Shown: in pieces, positions 45,165 to 54,800 of the stretch
Layout of the letters: every line of letters starts with the position of its first letter
Position numbering within the stretch: position 1 is the stretch's first letter
Source of the DNA: Streptomyces megasporus
GTDB taxonomy: Bacteria > Actinomycetota > Actinomycetes > Streptomycetales > Streptomycetaceae
NCBI RefSeq assembly: GCF_000718985.1
Contig: NZ_JODL01000021.1
Coordinates: forward strand, 27,442-91,441
DNA length: 64,000 bases
Reading direction: 5' to 3'
Notes under the pieces: model-generated
Database searches by the model: none
The model's input: only the letters and a program-made list of their open reading frames with translations
Told to the model about the DNA's origin: nothing
Translations under genes and position numbers: made by a program

Positions 45165-46798
45165 CCGCCGCCACCCACCCCACGACCGCCGCGCTCCGCG
45201 GCGGCCTCCGCCACGAGCTGACCGGCACCGGGACGCTGCTGCGGCTCGCGCTGCGCCGCGACCGCGTGCTGATCCCGGTGTGGGCGGTGCTGCTCGCCAC
45301 CCTCGCCGCACAGAGCGCCGTCGCCGTCGCCGAGTTCTATCCCACCGCCGCCGAACGCGCCCAGGTGGCCGAGTCGTCGAACGCCAACAGCTCGATCCGC
45401 GCCCTGTACGGCCCGGTCTTCGGCCACTCCCAGGGCGCGCTCTCCGTCTGGGAGCTGCTCACCATGGGCACCGTGCTCACCGCCATCGTGAGCATGGTCG
45501 TGGTGGTGCGGCACACCCGTGAGGAGGAGGAGACCGGCCGCCAGGAGATGATCTCCTCGGCGGTGGTCGGCCGTCGTGCCCCGCTCACCGCCGCGCTGCT
45601 GGCCGCCGCGGTCGCCGACGCCGCCATCGCCGCCCTGGTCTCCCTCGCCCTGATCGGCACCGGGCTGCCCGCCGCGGGCTCGTTGGCGACGGGACTCGCG
45701 ATCGGCTGCGCGGGACTCGTCTTCGCCTCGTTCGCCGCCCTGGCCGCCCAGTTCACCGAGAGCGCCCGGCTCGCCAAGGGGCTGACGGGCGCCGCGCTCG
45801 GCGCCGCGTTCGTGCTGCGCGCGGCCGGCGACTCCGGCACGGCGGACGGCTCCTCGCCCCTGGCCTGGCTCTCCCCGCTGGGGTGGGCGCGCAACGTCCG
45901 GCCGTTCGCCGACGAACGCTTCCTCGTCCTGCTGCTGCCCCTGGCCCTGGCCGTGGTGGCGACGGCCGCGGCGTACGAGTTGGCCGGGCGGCGCGACATC
46001 GGCGCCGGCTTCCTGGCCACCCGCCCCGGCCCCGCCGAGGGCCGGATCGCCGGCCCGTACGGGCTGGCCTGGCGGCTCCAACGGGGTTCGCTGCTGGGCT
46101 GGAGCGTCGGTTTCGTGCTGGCGGGGTTGGCATTCGGCGGCATGGTCGACGGCGCGGGCGACCTGCTCGGGGACAACGAGCAGAGCCGCCGGATCATCGA
46201 ACGGATGGGCGGGGCGGAGGGCATCACCGACGCCTTCCTTGCCGCCCTGGCCGGGCTGTTCGGCATGATCGCCGCCGTCTACGCGGCGGGCGCGGTGCTG
46301 CGGATGCGCGGCGAGGAGACCTCCGGACGCGCCGAACCCGTCCTCACCGGGGCGCTGTCCCGACCGCGCTGGGCGGCCGGCCACCTGCTGATCGTCTTCG
46401 TCGGATCCGTCGTCCTGCTCGCCCTCGCCGGTCTGGGCATGGGCGCGAGCCACGCCCTGACCGCCGGGGAACCGGGCGCGGTGGGACGGGTCGTCGTCGC
46501 GACGCTGGCGCAGACGCCCGCGGTGTGGCTGCTCGCCGGGGTGACGGTGCTGATCTTCGGGGTTCTCCCCCGGTTGAGCGCGGTGGCGTGGGCGCTGGTC
46601 ACCGGTGTGCTCGTCATCGGCTGGATCGGCCCGACGCTGGAGTTGCCGCAGTGGGTCATGAACCTCACCCCGTTCACCCACCTGCCCAAGCTGCCGGGCG
46701 GGGAGGCGACCGCGGCCCCGTACCTGTGGCTGTCGCTGTTCGCGGTCGCGGCGACGGCGGTCGGGCTCGCCACGTTCCGCCGCCGGGACATCGGCTGA
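45161..46798 (+). CDS. ABC exporter permease (antibiotic-exporter type)
   Basis: 545 residues with about twelve membrane helices in two halves (for example [76 protein letters not shown]). This long fused permease is typical of the polyketide-antibiotic exporter family in actinobacteria. It pairs with the ATPase upstream through an ATGA overlap. Likely extrudes hydrophobic compounds under control of the divergent GbsR-like regulator. Confidence 0.9.
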   Translation: MTAATHPTTAALRGGLRHELTGTGTLLRLALRRDRVLIPVWAVLLATLAAQSAVAVAEFYPTAAERAQVAESSNANSSIRALYGPVFGHSQGALSVWELLTMGTVLTAIVSMVVVVRHTREEEETGRQEMISSAVVGRRAPLTAALLAAAVADAAIAALVSLALIGTGLPAAGSLATGLAIGCAGLVFASFAALAAQFTESARLAKGLTGAALGAAFVLRAAGDSGTADGSSPLAWLSPLGWARNVRPFADERFLVLLLPLALAVVATAAAYELAGRRDIGAGFLATRPGPAEGRIAGPYGLAWRLQRGSLLGWSVGFVLAGLAFGGMVDGAGDLLGDNEQSRRIIERMGGAEGITDAFLAALAGLFGMIAAVYAAGAVLRMRGEETSGRAEPVLTGALSRPRWAAGHLLIVFVGSVVLLALAGLGMGASHALTAGEPGAVGRVVVATLAQTPAVWLLAGVTVLIFGVLPRLSAVAWALVTGVLVIGWIGPTLELPQWVMNLTPFTHLPKLPGGEATAAPYLWLSLFAVAATAVGLATFRRRDIG

Positions 46799-47018
46799 CG
46801 GACCCGGCCGGTGCGCCCGGCCGGGCGCGGCCGGCGGCGGGCGCGGCCGGCGGCGGGCGGCCGGGCATTGGTCCGGACGGCGCACCCTCGTCATCCGCCC
46901 GCACCCGCTGGAGGTGCGAGGCGGCGGGAACGCTGCTCGCATGGGGGCGACACCACGTACGGCGTCGCGGACGGCGCCACAGACGTCGGACCGGCACGTC
47001 GCAGGAGGTCGCCCTGCC

Positions 47019-47585
47019 ATGCAGACTCCGCACTCCCGGCGGTCGACGCGGCCCCCACGGTGCCGCGGCCGTTCCCTCCCCACCACCGCGGTCGCCGCGG
47101 CCCTGGTCCTGGTGGCCGCCGTCCCGGCCGCCGCGGACGACGGCCCGAGCGGGCCGGGGAGCGGCCCCGAACTCGTCCTCAGCCCCCACGGCGGCGACGG
47201 TGCCCCGGCCGTGAGGGTGCGCGCCGTGTGCGAGGACGGCGGCTCCGGCGGGGTCGTCTCCTCACCCGCCTTCGAACGGACCGTCGGCCTCGAACGGACC
47301 GGCGAGGGCGGGCCGGACGGGGAGAGACGGGCCGTCGCCACCCTGCGACCGGGGCTTCCCGTGGGCCACAGCTACCCCGTGGTCGCCGTCTGCGGCACCG
47401 GGGAACCGCTCTCCACGTCGTTCCTCCACACCGGCGCGCGGGGTCCGGCCCGGTCCTCGTCGGACGGGTTCCCCTGGGGGCAGGCCGTCGGCGGGGCCGT
47501 CCTCGTGGGGCTGGCCTGCCGCGGCCTGCCGGCCCTGCGCCGGCGACGTCCGCGTCCGGTGCGGAGCCGGGTGCGCCTCATGTGA
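47019..47585 (+). CDS. Secreted, C-terminally anchored hypothetical protein
   Basis: 188 residues from ATG 47019, which has AGGAGG about 10 bases upstream; the longer frame to 46914 is not needed. An Arg-rich n-region and SLPTTAVAAALVLVAAVPAAADD form a signal peptide. A small extracellular domain with three Cys follows. The end has helix GQAVGGAVLVGLACRGLPAL and then many Arg. Such proteins sit at the membrane facing outward. Function unknown. Confidence 0.65.
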   Translation: MQTPHSRRSTRPPRCRGRSLPTTAVAAALVLVAAVPAAADDGPSGPGSGPELVLSPHGGDGAPAVRVRAVCEDGGSGGVVSSPAFERTVGLERTGEGGPDGERRAVATLRPGLPVGHSYPVVAVCGTGEPLSTSFLHTGARGPARSSSDGFPWGQAVGGAVLVGLACRGLPALRRRRPRPVRSRVRLM

Positions 47586-47638
47586 CGGGCCGACGGGCCG
47601 ACGGGCCGACGGCACGGCCCGGTGCCGTCCGGGGGCGG

Positions 47639-49507
47639 TCAGCGCCGTGCGGTGATGCGGTCCTCCTGGAGCGCCGTCAGGCGCAGCACCACCAGGATCG
47701 CCAGAACCGTGGCGGGGACCGCCAGGAGGTCGAGCATGAGCGAGAGGGCCACGGTGCCCTCCGCGTCCTCGACGGTGGCGGCCTCGTACCAGAGCTCGTG
47801 GTTGAGGACACCGCCGACCAGGCCGATCAGCCACAGCGTCCACCAGCCGTTGAGCAGGCCGCGGTTGCTGCTCTGCCGGGGGCCGTACCAGGTGGTCCGG
47901 GTGGAGGTGGGATCGCTGTGGTCGCAGATGTCGTTCATGATCTGCTTGGGCATGAAGAAGCAGACCACCGGCACGAGCCAGGAGCCGATCGCCCAGCCCG
48001 GGGCGTGGCGGATCTGCCCGGGGGCGAACGCCTCGGCGTTCATCCGGACCCGCCAGAACCACACCAGCCACAGCACGACCACCGGGAGGCCGAACAACCC
48101 GCCCAGGAACGTCATCACGTCGCTGGTCACCACCAGCGACTCGTAGTCCAGGGCGGGGTCGGCGAGGCTGTTCGACGTCAGCGCCTCCAGTTCGTCGTAG
48201 AGACGGACGTGGACGACGAACTGGACCAGCGTGCACAGCAGCAGCGCGCTCAACGCCGCGCACAGCGCGAGGGACAGTCCGCGCGCCGAGCGCGCCATCC
48301 CCGGTCGGGCGCCGGCCGCGGCCGGATAGGGCGCGGTGACCCCGGGCGGAGGCGTGGAGTTCCACGGCCGGCCGGCTCCCCCGTACGGCCCCGCGACCGG
48401 TCCGTTGAGCGGGCCACCGACCGGTCCGTTGAGCGGACCGTTGATCGGGGCGGTGACCGGAACCGACGACGGGTACGAGGGCGGGGGCGGTGTGGACGGC
48501 ATGCCCATCCCGGTGAACCCCCCAGGGCCGCCGGCCGGTGCGGGCGGCGGTGTGGCCGTGCCCGCCGCGGCGGAGGGCCCGAACGCGCCGGCCGAGGTGG
48601 CGTCGGGGTCCTCGCTGTCCAGGAGCCGGACGGCGTGCCGGCCGAGCTGGGCCAGCACCTCACCGGGCAACCAGGTGCCGCCCCGTGGAACGTGGGCCTC
48701 GATACGGGCCGCGAGGTCGTCCAACGTGGGCCGGTCGGCCGGGTTCTTGGCCAGGCAGCCCGCCACCAGTTCCCGCAGCGTCCCGGTCAGGCCGCTCAGG
48801 TCCGGCGCCTCCTCGGCGATGCGGAACAGCAGCGCGTGGAAGCCGCTGTCGGCCGTTCCGAACGGCATCCGCCCGGTCGCGGCGTAGGCGAGCACCGTGC
48901 CCAGGCAGAAGACGTCACTGGCCGGCTCGACGCGCTCGCCGCGCACCTGCTCGGGCGACATGAACCCCGGCGAGCCGATGACCGCGCCGGTCTGGGTCAG
49001 CCCGCCGGAGGTGACGGAGTCCAGGGCGCGGGCGATGCCGAAGTCGATCACCTTCGGACCGTCGATGGTGACCAGCACGTTCGACGGCTTCAGATCGCGG
49101 TGGACCAGCCCCGCGCCGTGGATCGCCCGCAGCGCCTCGACCAGTCCGGCGGCCAGCGCGTACACCGTGTGCTCCGGCAGCGGGCCGTAGTCCTCGTCCA
49201 CCACCGTCTGGAGGGACGGGCCGGCGATGTAGCCGGTGGCCACCCACGGCGTCTCGGCGTCGGTGTCGGCGTCCAGCACCGGCGCCGTCCACTCGCCGCC
49301 GACCCGCCGGGCGGCGGTGACCTCCTTGGCGAAGCGCTCGCGGAAGGCGGGTTGGCGGGCCAGCTCCTCCTGAACGACCTTCACCGCGACCGTACGGCCG
49401 CGTTCGGAGCGGGCCAGGTAGACCCGGCCCATGCCGCCGGCCCCCAACCTGCCCAACAGTCGGTACGCGCCCACCCAGCGCGGATCCCCGTCCCCCAGTG
49501 GTTCCAT
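47639..49507 (-). CDS. Ser/Thr protein kinase fused to a DUF4328 membrane domain
   Basis: 622 residues from ATG 49507 with GAGGAG upstream. Kinase domain, about 10-270: GRLGAGGMGRVYLAR, catalytic Lys in VAVKVVQEE, HRDLKPSNVLV, DFGIAR and SPEQVRGE. A Pro/Gly linker follows, containing a short GPLNGPVGG-type repeat. Then come about five membrane helices with W/N-rich motifs (MPKQIMNDICD, WWTLWLIGL) diagnostic of DUF4328. The kinase is thus cytoplasmic and tied to a membrane sensor or scaffold of unknown ligand. Confidence 0.88.
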   Translation of the reverse strand: MEPLGDGDPRWVGAYRLLGRLGAGGMGRVYLARSERGRTVAVKVVQEELARQPAFRERFAKEVTAARRVGGEWTAPVLDADTDAETPWVATGYIAGPSLQTVVDEDYGPLPEHTVYALAAGLVEALRAIHGAGLVHRDLKPSNVLVTIDGPKVIDFGIARALDSVTSGGLTQTGAVIGSPGFMSPEQVRGERVEPASDVFCLGTVLAYAATGRMPFGTADSGFHALLFRIAEEAPDLSGLTGTLRELVAGCLAKNPADRPTLDDLAARIEAHVPRGGTWLPGEVLAQLGRHAVRLLDSEDPDATSAGAFGPSAAAGTATPPPAPAGGPGGFTGMGMPSTPPPPSYPSSVPVTAPINGPLNGPVGGPLNGPVAGPYGGAGRPWNSTPPPGVTAPYPAAAGARPGMARSARGLSLALCAALSALLLCTLVQFVVHVRLYDELEALTSNSLADPALDYESLVVTSDVMTFLGGLFGLPVVVLWLVWFWRVRMNAEAFAPGQIRHAPGWAIGSWLVPVVCFFMPKQIMNDICDHSDPTSTRTTWYGPRQSSNRGLLNGWWTLWLIGLVGGVLNHELWYEAATVEDAEGTVALSLMLDLLAVPATVLAILVVLRLTALQEDRITARR

Positions 49508-49663
49508 CGCGCGCGGCTCCTCCCCGTTCACCTCGTCCGTCGAGAATAGAGGTGTGCACGCACGTTGTTGACGACGGCAACCGATCCGTGACCGGTTCCC
49601 CCGTCCCGGCCCGTCCCAGGCAGCCGGAGGCGGCGACCGGAGGTGACGGCCGGAGGAGGCGGC

Positions 49664-50362
49664 TCAGCCGCCGGGGGTGACGAGCCCCGACTCGTACGCG
49701 AAGACGGCCGCCTGGGTGCGGTCGCGCAGCCCCAACTTCACCAGCACCCGGCTGACATGGGTCTTCACCGTGGACTCGGCGACGACGAGCCGGTCGGCGA
49801 TCTCGCCGTTGGACAGGCCCTGCGCGACCAGCGCCAGGACCTGCGTCTCCCGCTCGGTCAGGTCCCCGACGCGCTCCATCAGCGGGGCGCGCGGCCCGGC
49901 GACCGAGGACAGCCGGGAGAACTCCACGATCAGTCGCCGGGTTACCGTCGGCGCGAGCAGCGCGTCGCCGCCCGCCACCGTCCTTACTCCGTGGGCGAGT
50001 TGGCGTGCGGAGGCGTCCTTGAGGAGGAAGCCGCTCGCCCCCGCGCGCAGCGCCTGGTAGACGTACTCGTCCAGGTCGTAGGTGGTCAGGATCAGCACGC
50101 GGGTGGGGAGACTGGCGGCGCAGATCTCACGGGTGGCCTCCAGGCCGTTGAGCCGGGGCATCCGAATGTCCATCAGCACGACGTCCGGGACGAGTTCGAC
50201 GACCTTCTCCACCGCCTCGCGCCCGTCGACCGCCTCCCCGACGACCTCGATGTCCGGCTGGGCGTTCAGCAGGACGGAGAAGCCCTCGCGGACCATCATC
50301 TGGTCATCGACGATCACCACCCGCACGGGCGTCCCGGCCCCTTCCGTCGGGGGGTTCAGCAC
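49664..50362 (-). CDS. NarL-type response regulator
   Basis: 232 residues from GTG 50362, overlapping the kinase stop by 7 bases; GTG 50326 is an alternative start. Receiver: IVDDQMMVREG, phosphoacceptor Asp in DVVLMDIRMPRLNG, LLKDAS. LuxR helix-turn-helix: LTERETQVLALVAQGLSNGE and VAESTVKTHVSRVLVKLGLR. Partner of the kinase encoded upstream. No exporter gene is directly attached, so the targets lie elsewhere. Confidence 0.92.
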   Translation of the reverse strand: MLNPPTEGAGTPVRVVIVDDQMMVREGFSVLLNAQPDIEVVGEAVDGREAVEKVVELVPDVVLMDIRMPRLNGLEATREICAASLPTRVLILTTYDLDEYVYQALRAGASGFLLKDASARQLAHGVRTVAGGDALLAPTVTRRLIVEFSRLSSVAGPRAPLMERVGDLTERETQVLALVAQGLSNGEIADRLVVAESTVKTHVSRVLVKLGLRDRTQAAVFAYESGLVTPGG

Positions 50363-51735
50363 TCCGTCCCCCCGTCGGTCCCCCCGTCGGTCCCTCGCGC
50401 CTCCGGCTCCACCGGCAGGAACGCCTCCACCGCGAAACCACCGTCGTCCGTCGCCTCCGCGGTCAGCTCGCCGCCGAGCATCGCCACCCGCTCCCGCATC
50501 CCCAGCAGACCGTGCCCGGCGCCCGAGGACGCCGTGGCGGCCTCCGTGGGCGGGCCGTTGACGATCCGCAGACCCAACCCCACCGGGACGTGGCCCAGTT
50601 CGACGCGGGCGCTCGCGCCGGGCGCGTGGCGCAGGGTGTTGCTCAGCGCCTCCTGCACGATGCGGTACGCGGACAGTTCCACGCCCTGCGGCAGCGTCCG
50701 CACGCTCCCGGTGGTGACCGCCTCCACCTCCAGCCCGGCACGGCGCACGTTGGCCAGCAGGTCGTCCAGGTCTGCGAGGGTGGGCTGCGGGGCCTCCGGG
50801 CCCCACCCGTCCAGGTCGGCGGGGAGGTCGGCGCGGACGACGCCCAGGACGCGGCGGAGTTCGGTCAGGGCGGTGACGGCGTTCTCCCGGATGGTCGCCA
50901 GGGCCGTCACCAGCTCCTCGGGCGGGTTCTTCACCCGGTAGGGGGCCGCCTCCGCCTGGATGGCGACGACGGACATGTGGTGGGCGACCACGTCGTGCAG
51001 TTCGCGGGCGATGGTGGTGCGCTCCTCCAACAGCGTCCGGCGGGACCGTTCCTCCGCCACCACCGCCACCTGCTCGACGACCTCCCGGCGCGACTCGCGC
51101 CAGCCGCGCACCAAGAGCAGGAGAACGAGGGCGATCCCGGAGAGCATCCCCATGGCGACGACGGCCGTCTGATCTCCCCGAGAGGCCAACACGGAGATGA
51201 GCCAACCGGCCAGGACGGTCGTCCCCCACAGGTGGGCCGCCACCCGCGGCCGGGAACGGGCGGCCACGACCAGCACCAGAGCCAGGTGCGCGACGAAGGC
51301 GGAGCCCGTCCACGGCCAGACGGCCCCGGAGCCGCCGGTGAACAGCGCCGTGAAGGACAGGCCCGCGAGCGACAGCCAGAACGCCCCGATCGGCCGGAAG
51401 AGCGCCAGGACCAGGGGCGCCCCGAGGAACAGAGCCCGGACGAGCGCGAGCACGCCGTCGTGGTAGTTGTCGACCACCTCGATGAACATCAGCAGCAGCG
51501 CCAGACCGGCGATGGCCAGGTGCGGCAGCCGACGGGCGTGATCGCGCACGGCCTCGGGCAGCCGGCGCGGCAGCCGGTGGTCCTCGGGCAGCGGCGGCAG
51601 CGGGCGGAACGCGAAGGCCCCGGTGAGCAGGTCCTCGCGCAGCCCGCGCAGGGTGTCGCGGACCATTCCCAGCTCGGTGCGCGGCTCGGCGGCGGGGGCG
51701 GCCGACGGGATCGTCTTCGTCGTCGTCTCGGTCAC
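50356..51735 (-). CDS. NarL-type sensor histidine kinase
   Basis: 459 residues from GTG 51735. There are about five membrane helices in the first 250 residues (LPHLAIAGLALLLMFIEVV, GAFWLSLAGLSFTALF, FVAHLALVLVVAA and others). The HisKA_3 box is RTTIARELHDVVAHHMSVVA. ATPase motifs: VQEALSNTLRHAPGA and GAGHGLLGMRERVAML. Transcribed before the response regulator with overlapping ends. Confidence 0.92.
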   Translation of the reverse strand: MTETTTKTIPSAAPAAEPRTELGMVRDTLRGLREDLLTGAFAFRPLPPLPEDHRLPRRLPEAVRDHARRLPHLAIAGLALLLMFIEVVDNYHDGVLALVRALFLGAPLVLALFRPIGAFWLSLAGLSFTALFTGGSGAVWPWTGSAFVAHLALVLVVAARSRPRVAAHLWGTTVLAGWLISVLASRGDQTAVVAMGMLSGIALVLLLLVRGWRESRREVVEQVAVVAEERSRRTLLEERTTIARELHDVVAHHMSVVAIQAEAAPYRVKNPPEELVTALATIRENAVTALTELRRVLGVVRADLPADLDGWGPEAPQPTLADLDDLLANVRRAGLEVEAVTTGSVRTLPQGVELSAYRIVQEALSNTLRHAPGASARVELGHVPVGLGLRIVNGPPTEAATASSGAGHGLLGMRERVAMLGGELTAEATDDGGFAVEAFLPVEPEARGTDGGTDGGTEC

Positions 51736-51809
51736 GGCAACGAGCTTAGGGAGCGCGTGCGTCCCGGTCGTCCGCCCGCGGTCGCATCCTCGGGCGTCCT
51801 CCTCGAGTA

Positions 51810-52592
51810 CTACGCGTCCGGATGCCGCGCGGGACCCCGGGCGTCCACGACCCGTGCCGCCAGCCGTGCGAAGGCGGCCGTGCCGGGGGTGACGGGCGCG
51901 TAGTGGCCGGTGCCGGGCAGCTCGACCAGCCGGGCGCCACGGGCGGCGGCGTAGCGGCGGGACAGCTCGACGGGCACGTCCGCGTCCTCGGTGCCGTGGA
52001 GCAGCACCACGTCGACCGCCTCCGGGTCCGGCGGCGGCAGCCGCATCGGGTCGGCCTCGGGCAGCAGGGACTCGACGCGCTCCGCCCCGCCCAGCAGTTC
52101 GGCGACCGCGCCTTTGCTCAGGCCCAGTTCGTGGGCGCGGGCGAGGTCGGCGACCGGGGCGACGGCGACGACCGTCCCGGTGACCGCCCCACGGGCCGCC
52201 GCCCACAGCGCGAGGTGGCCGCCCGCCGAGTGGCCGACCAGCGCCCGCACCTCCCCGAGTCCGGCGAGGTGCGCCAGGGCGTGCTCGACGTCGGCGGCGG
52301 TGTGCGGCCATCCGCCGCCCCCGCCGACGCGCCGGTACTCCACCAGCGCCACCCGCGCCCCGTGCCCGTCGGCCAGGGCGGCGGCGAGCGGCGAGAGGTG
52401 GGCGCGGTCGTACACCTCGCGCCAGAAACCGCCGTGCAGGACGGCCACCAGGGGCGCGTCCTCGGGGCCGTACAGGTCGATCACCTGCGAGGGGTGGGGG
52501 CCGTACCGCTCGGAGACGGACGGCGCCACCGGGGCCAGACCCAGCAGCGCCGCCTCCTCCGCCTCGTTGACGGACCCGTCGACGACCGCCAC
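51810..52592 (-). CDS. Alpha/beta hydrolase, probable kynurenine formamidase
   Basis: 260 residues from GTG 52592, which lies 2 bases after the kynU stop, so translation is probably coupled. The oxyanion motif is HGGFWR, the nucleophile elbow GHSAGGHLALW, the acid LLHGTEDADVPV and the base His in PGTGHYAPV. The HGGxW motif and the position after kynA and kynU make it the likely N-formylkynurenine hydrolase. The family is broad, so the function is inferred from context. Confidence 0.75.
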   Translation of the reverse strand: MAVVDGSVNEAEEAALLGLAPVAPSVSERYGPHPSQVIDLYGPEDAPLVAVLHGGFWREVYDRAHLSPLAAALADGHGARVALVEYRRVGGGGGWPHTAADVEHALAHLAGLGEVRALVGHSAGGHLALWAAARGAVTGTVVAVAPVADLARAHELGLSKGAVAELLGGAERVESLLPEADPMRLPPPDPEAVDVVLLHGTEDADVPVELSRRYAAARGARLVELPGTGHYAPVTPGTAAFARLAARVVDARGPARHPDA

Positions 52593-52594
52593 GG

Positions 52595-53824
52595 TCAGGC
52601 GGCGCGTTCCGTCAGCACCTCGCCCAGGACGCGGGCGGCGTGCTCGACGTCGGCGAACGACGTGTACAGCGGGGTGAAGCCGAAGCGCAGCACGTCCGGG
52701 CGGCGGAAGTCGCCCACCACCCCGCGCCGGATCAGCTCCTCCATCACCTCGCCCGCGTCCGCGCAGCGCAGCGCGACCTGGCTGCCGCGCCGGGCGTGCT
52801 CGGCCGGGGTCACGGACTCCACGCGCCCGGCGGGGACATGGGCCTCGACGCAGCGCAGGAAGAAGTCCGTCAGGGCCAGGCTCTTCTCCCGCACCGCCGC
52901 GATGTCCACGCCGTCCCAGACGGTCAGCGCCTCCTCCAGCGCCAGCATGGAGAGGATGTCCGGCGTCCCGACCCGGCCGCGCGCCGCGCCCTCGGCGGGC
53001 TCGTACTCGGGGCTCATGCCGAACGGGTCGGCGTGCGAGTTCCAGCCGGGCAGCGGCGAGTCGAAGCGCGACTGGAGGTCGCGGCGGACGTAGAGGTACG
53101 CGGGGGCGCCGGGGCCGCCGTTGAGGTACTTGTACGTGCAGCCGACCGCGAGGTCCACGCCGTGCTCGTCGAGCCCGACCGGGAGGGCGCCCGCGCTGTG
53201 GCACAGGTCCCACACGGCGTAGGCCCCGGCCTCGTGGACGGCGGCGGTGATGCCTGGCAGGTCGTGGAGCTCGCCGGTCCGGTAGTCGACGTGGTTGACC
53301 AGGACGGCGGCGGTGCGCGGACCGACGGAGCCGGGGATGCCGTCGGCGGGCAGCGCGCGGATCGCCGCGCCGGTCAGCCGGGCGGCGGAGGCGGCGATGT
53401 AGCCGTCGGTGGGGAAGGTCGTCTCGTCGACCAGCAGGTCGGTGCGGGCCGGGTTGTCCTTCCGGGCCATCCGGATCGCGGCGACGACCGCCTTGAGCAC
53501 GTTGACGCTGGTGGAGTCGCCGACCACGATTTGGCCGGGCGCGGCGCCCACGAGCGGGGCGATCCGGTCGCCGACCCGCTCGGGCGCGGTCCACCAACCG
53601 GACTCGGTCCACGAGCGGATGCGCAGCCGTCCCCACTCGTGCTCCACCACCTCGGCGACGCGGGCGGGCACGGTGCGGGGCAGCGCCCCCAGGGAGTTGC
53701 CGTCGAGGTAGACGACGCGCTCGCCCTTCTCGTCCTCCAGGACGAAGTGCTCGCGCTTCCCGGCCAGTTCGTCGGCGGCGTCCAGCTTGGCCGCCTCTTC
53801 GCGCGGTTCGGTGAGCTCAGACAT
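52595..53824 (-). CDS. kynU: Kynureninase
   Basis: 409 residues, a PLP enzyme cleaving kynurenine to anthranilate and alanine. Family marks: VYLDGNSLGALPRTVPARV, RTAAVLVNHVDYRTGELHDL, WDLCHSAGALPVGLDEHGVD and the PLP lysine in VGCTYKYLNGGPGAPAYLYV. Starts within the end of kynA (8-base overlap). Confidence 0.95.
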   Translation of the reverse strand: MSELTEPREEAAKLDAADELAGKREHFVLEDEKGERVVYLDGNSLGALPRTVPARVAEVVEHEWGRLRIRSWTESGWWTAPERVGDRIAPLVGAAPGQIVVGDSTSVNVLKAVVAAIRMARKDNPARTDLLVDETTFPTDGYIAASAARLTGAAIRALPADGIPGSVGPRTAAVLVNHVDYRTGELHDLPGITAAVHEAGAYAVWDLCHSAGALPVGLDEHGVDLAVGCTYKYLNGGPGAPAYLYVRRDLQSRFDSPLPGWNSHADPFGMSPEYEPAEGAARGRVGTPDILSMLALEEALTVWDGVDIAAVREKSLALTDFFLRCVEAHVPAGRVESVTPAEHARRGSQVALRCADAGEVMEELIRRGVVGDFRRPDVLRFGFTPLYTSFADVEHAARVLGEVLTERAA

Positions 53825-54665
53825 GACTACGGGCCGTCCACAGTTCGGGGAAGACGTTCTTGCGGGCGCGCTTCTCCAGCCACGCCACGCCCGCGGAGCC
53901 GCCGGTGCCCTGCTTGGAGCCCATCGCGCGGCGGGTGGCCACCAGATGGTCGTTGCGCCAGCGCCAGACCAGCTCGGCGACCTCGGTCAGCGCCTCGCCC
54001 AGGCGCACCAGGTCGCTGTCGGGATCGCCGGCGTAGATCCGCGCCCAGACCTCCTCCACCCGCGGGTCGGACTCGTACCGCTGGGAGACGTCACGCGTCA
54101 GGACGGACTCGGGGACGGCCTCGCCGCGGCGGGCGAGGTAGCGCAGCACCTCGTCGTACAGGCTCGGCTCGTGCAGCGCCTTCTCCAGCTCCGCGTGGGC
54201 GCGGGGGGCGCCGCGGTGCGGGACGAGCATGGACGCGGACTTCTCGCCGAGCAGGAACTCCATCCGCCGGTACATCGCGGACTGGAAGCCGGATCCCTCA
54301 CCGAGGGCGCCCCGGTAGGAGTTGAACTGCGCCGGGGTCAGGTGGGCCAGCGGCTCCCAGGAGGCGTTGAGCGAGACCAGCTCGTAGGTGGAGCGCTTCA
54401 GCGCGGCCAGCGCCGTCCTCAGGTCGTCCTCGCGCAGCGCCTGGGCGGCGGTGTGCCACTCGTGGACGATGACGGTGAACCACAACTCCATGACCTGGGT
54501 GGTCACCAGGAAGGCCATCTCCCCGGGGTCGTCGGAGAGTGGGTTTTGGAGGTGGGTGAGGACGTCCGCCTTCACGTAGTCCTCGTACGGCGTGGTACCC
54601 GCGAAGTCGAGGTTCGGGTCCTCCGGGCCGACTTCGGCGGCGGCCTCGGGCGGTTGTGACGACAT
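53817..54665 (-). CDS. kynA: Tryptophan 2,3-dioxygenase
   Basis: 282 residues, a haem enzyme opening the tryptophan ring to N-formylkynurenine. Family pattern: TPYEDYVKADVLTHLQNPLS, FLVTTQVMELWFTVIVHEWH, FNSYRGALGEGSGFQSAMYR and VWRWRNDHLVATRRAMGSKQGTGGS (split here as WRWRNDHLVATRRAMG then SKQGTGGSAG). First gene of the kynA-kynU-hydrolase operon, which leads to anthranilate. Preceded by AAGGAG. Confidence 0.95.
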   Translation of the reverse strand: MSSQPPEAAAEVGPEDPNLDFAGTTPYEDYVKADVLTHLQNPLSDDPGEMAFLVTTQVMELWFTVIVHEWHTAAQALREDDLRTALAALKRSTYELVSLNASWEPLAHLTPAQFNSYRGALGEGSGFQSAMYRRMEFLLGEKSASMLVPHRGAPRAHAELEKALHEPSLYDEVLRYLARRGEAVPESVLTRDVSQRYESDPRVEEVWARIYAGDPDSDLVRLGEALTEVAELVWRWRNDHLVATRRAMGSKQGTGGSAGVAWLEKRARKNVFPELWTARSHV

Positions 54666-54744
54666 GCGTGGTTCTCCTTGCGCGCTCGCCCGGGGTCGCC
54701 GGGCCCTACCCGCAGATCATCGGTCCGGGTCCCGGCTACGGCAA

Positions 54745-54786
54745 GGGCCGGTCGGGGACCGTTGTCGAACGGTTCCCGACCGGCCC
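54745..54786. terminator. Terminator after the DUF3151 gene
   Basis: A 19-bp stem starting GGGCCGGTCGGGGACC around loop GTCG with one G-T pair. It lies between the end of the DUF3151 gene and the kynA start on the minus strand. Confidence 0.75.
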
Positions 54787-54800
54787 GTGGGACGGACCCG

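Noticed and set aside
47586..47612. Three GACGGGCC-type tandem units
   Set aside because: Short and explainable by GC-rich low complexity between converging genes.
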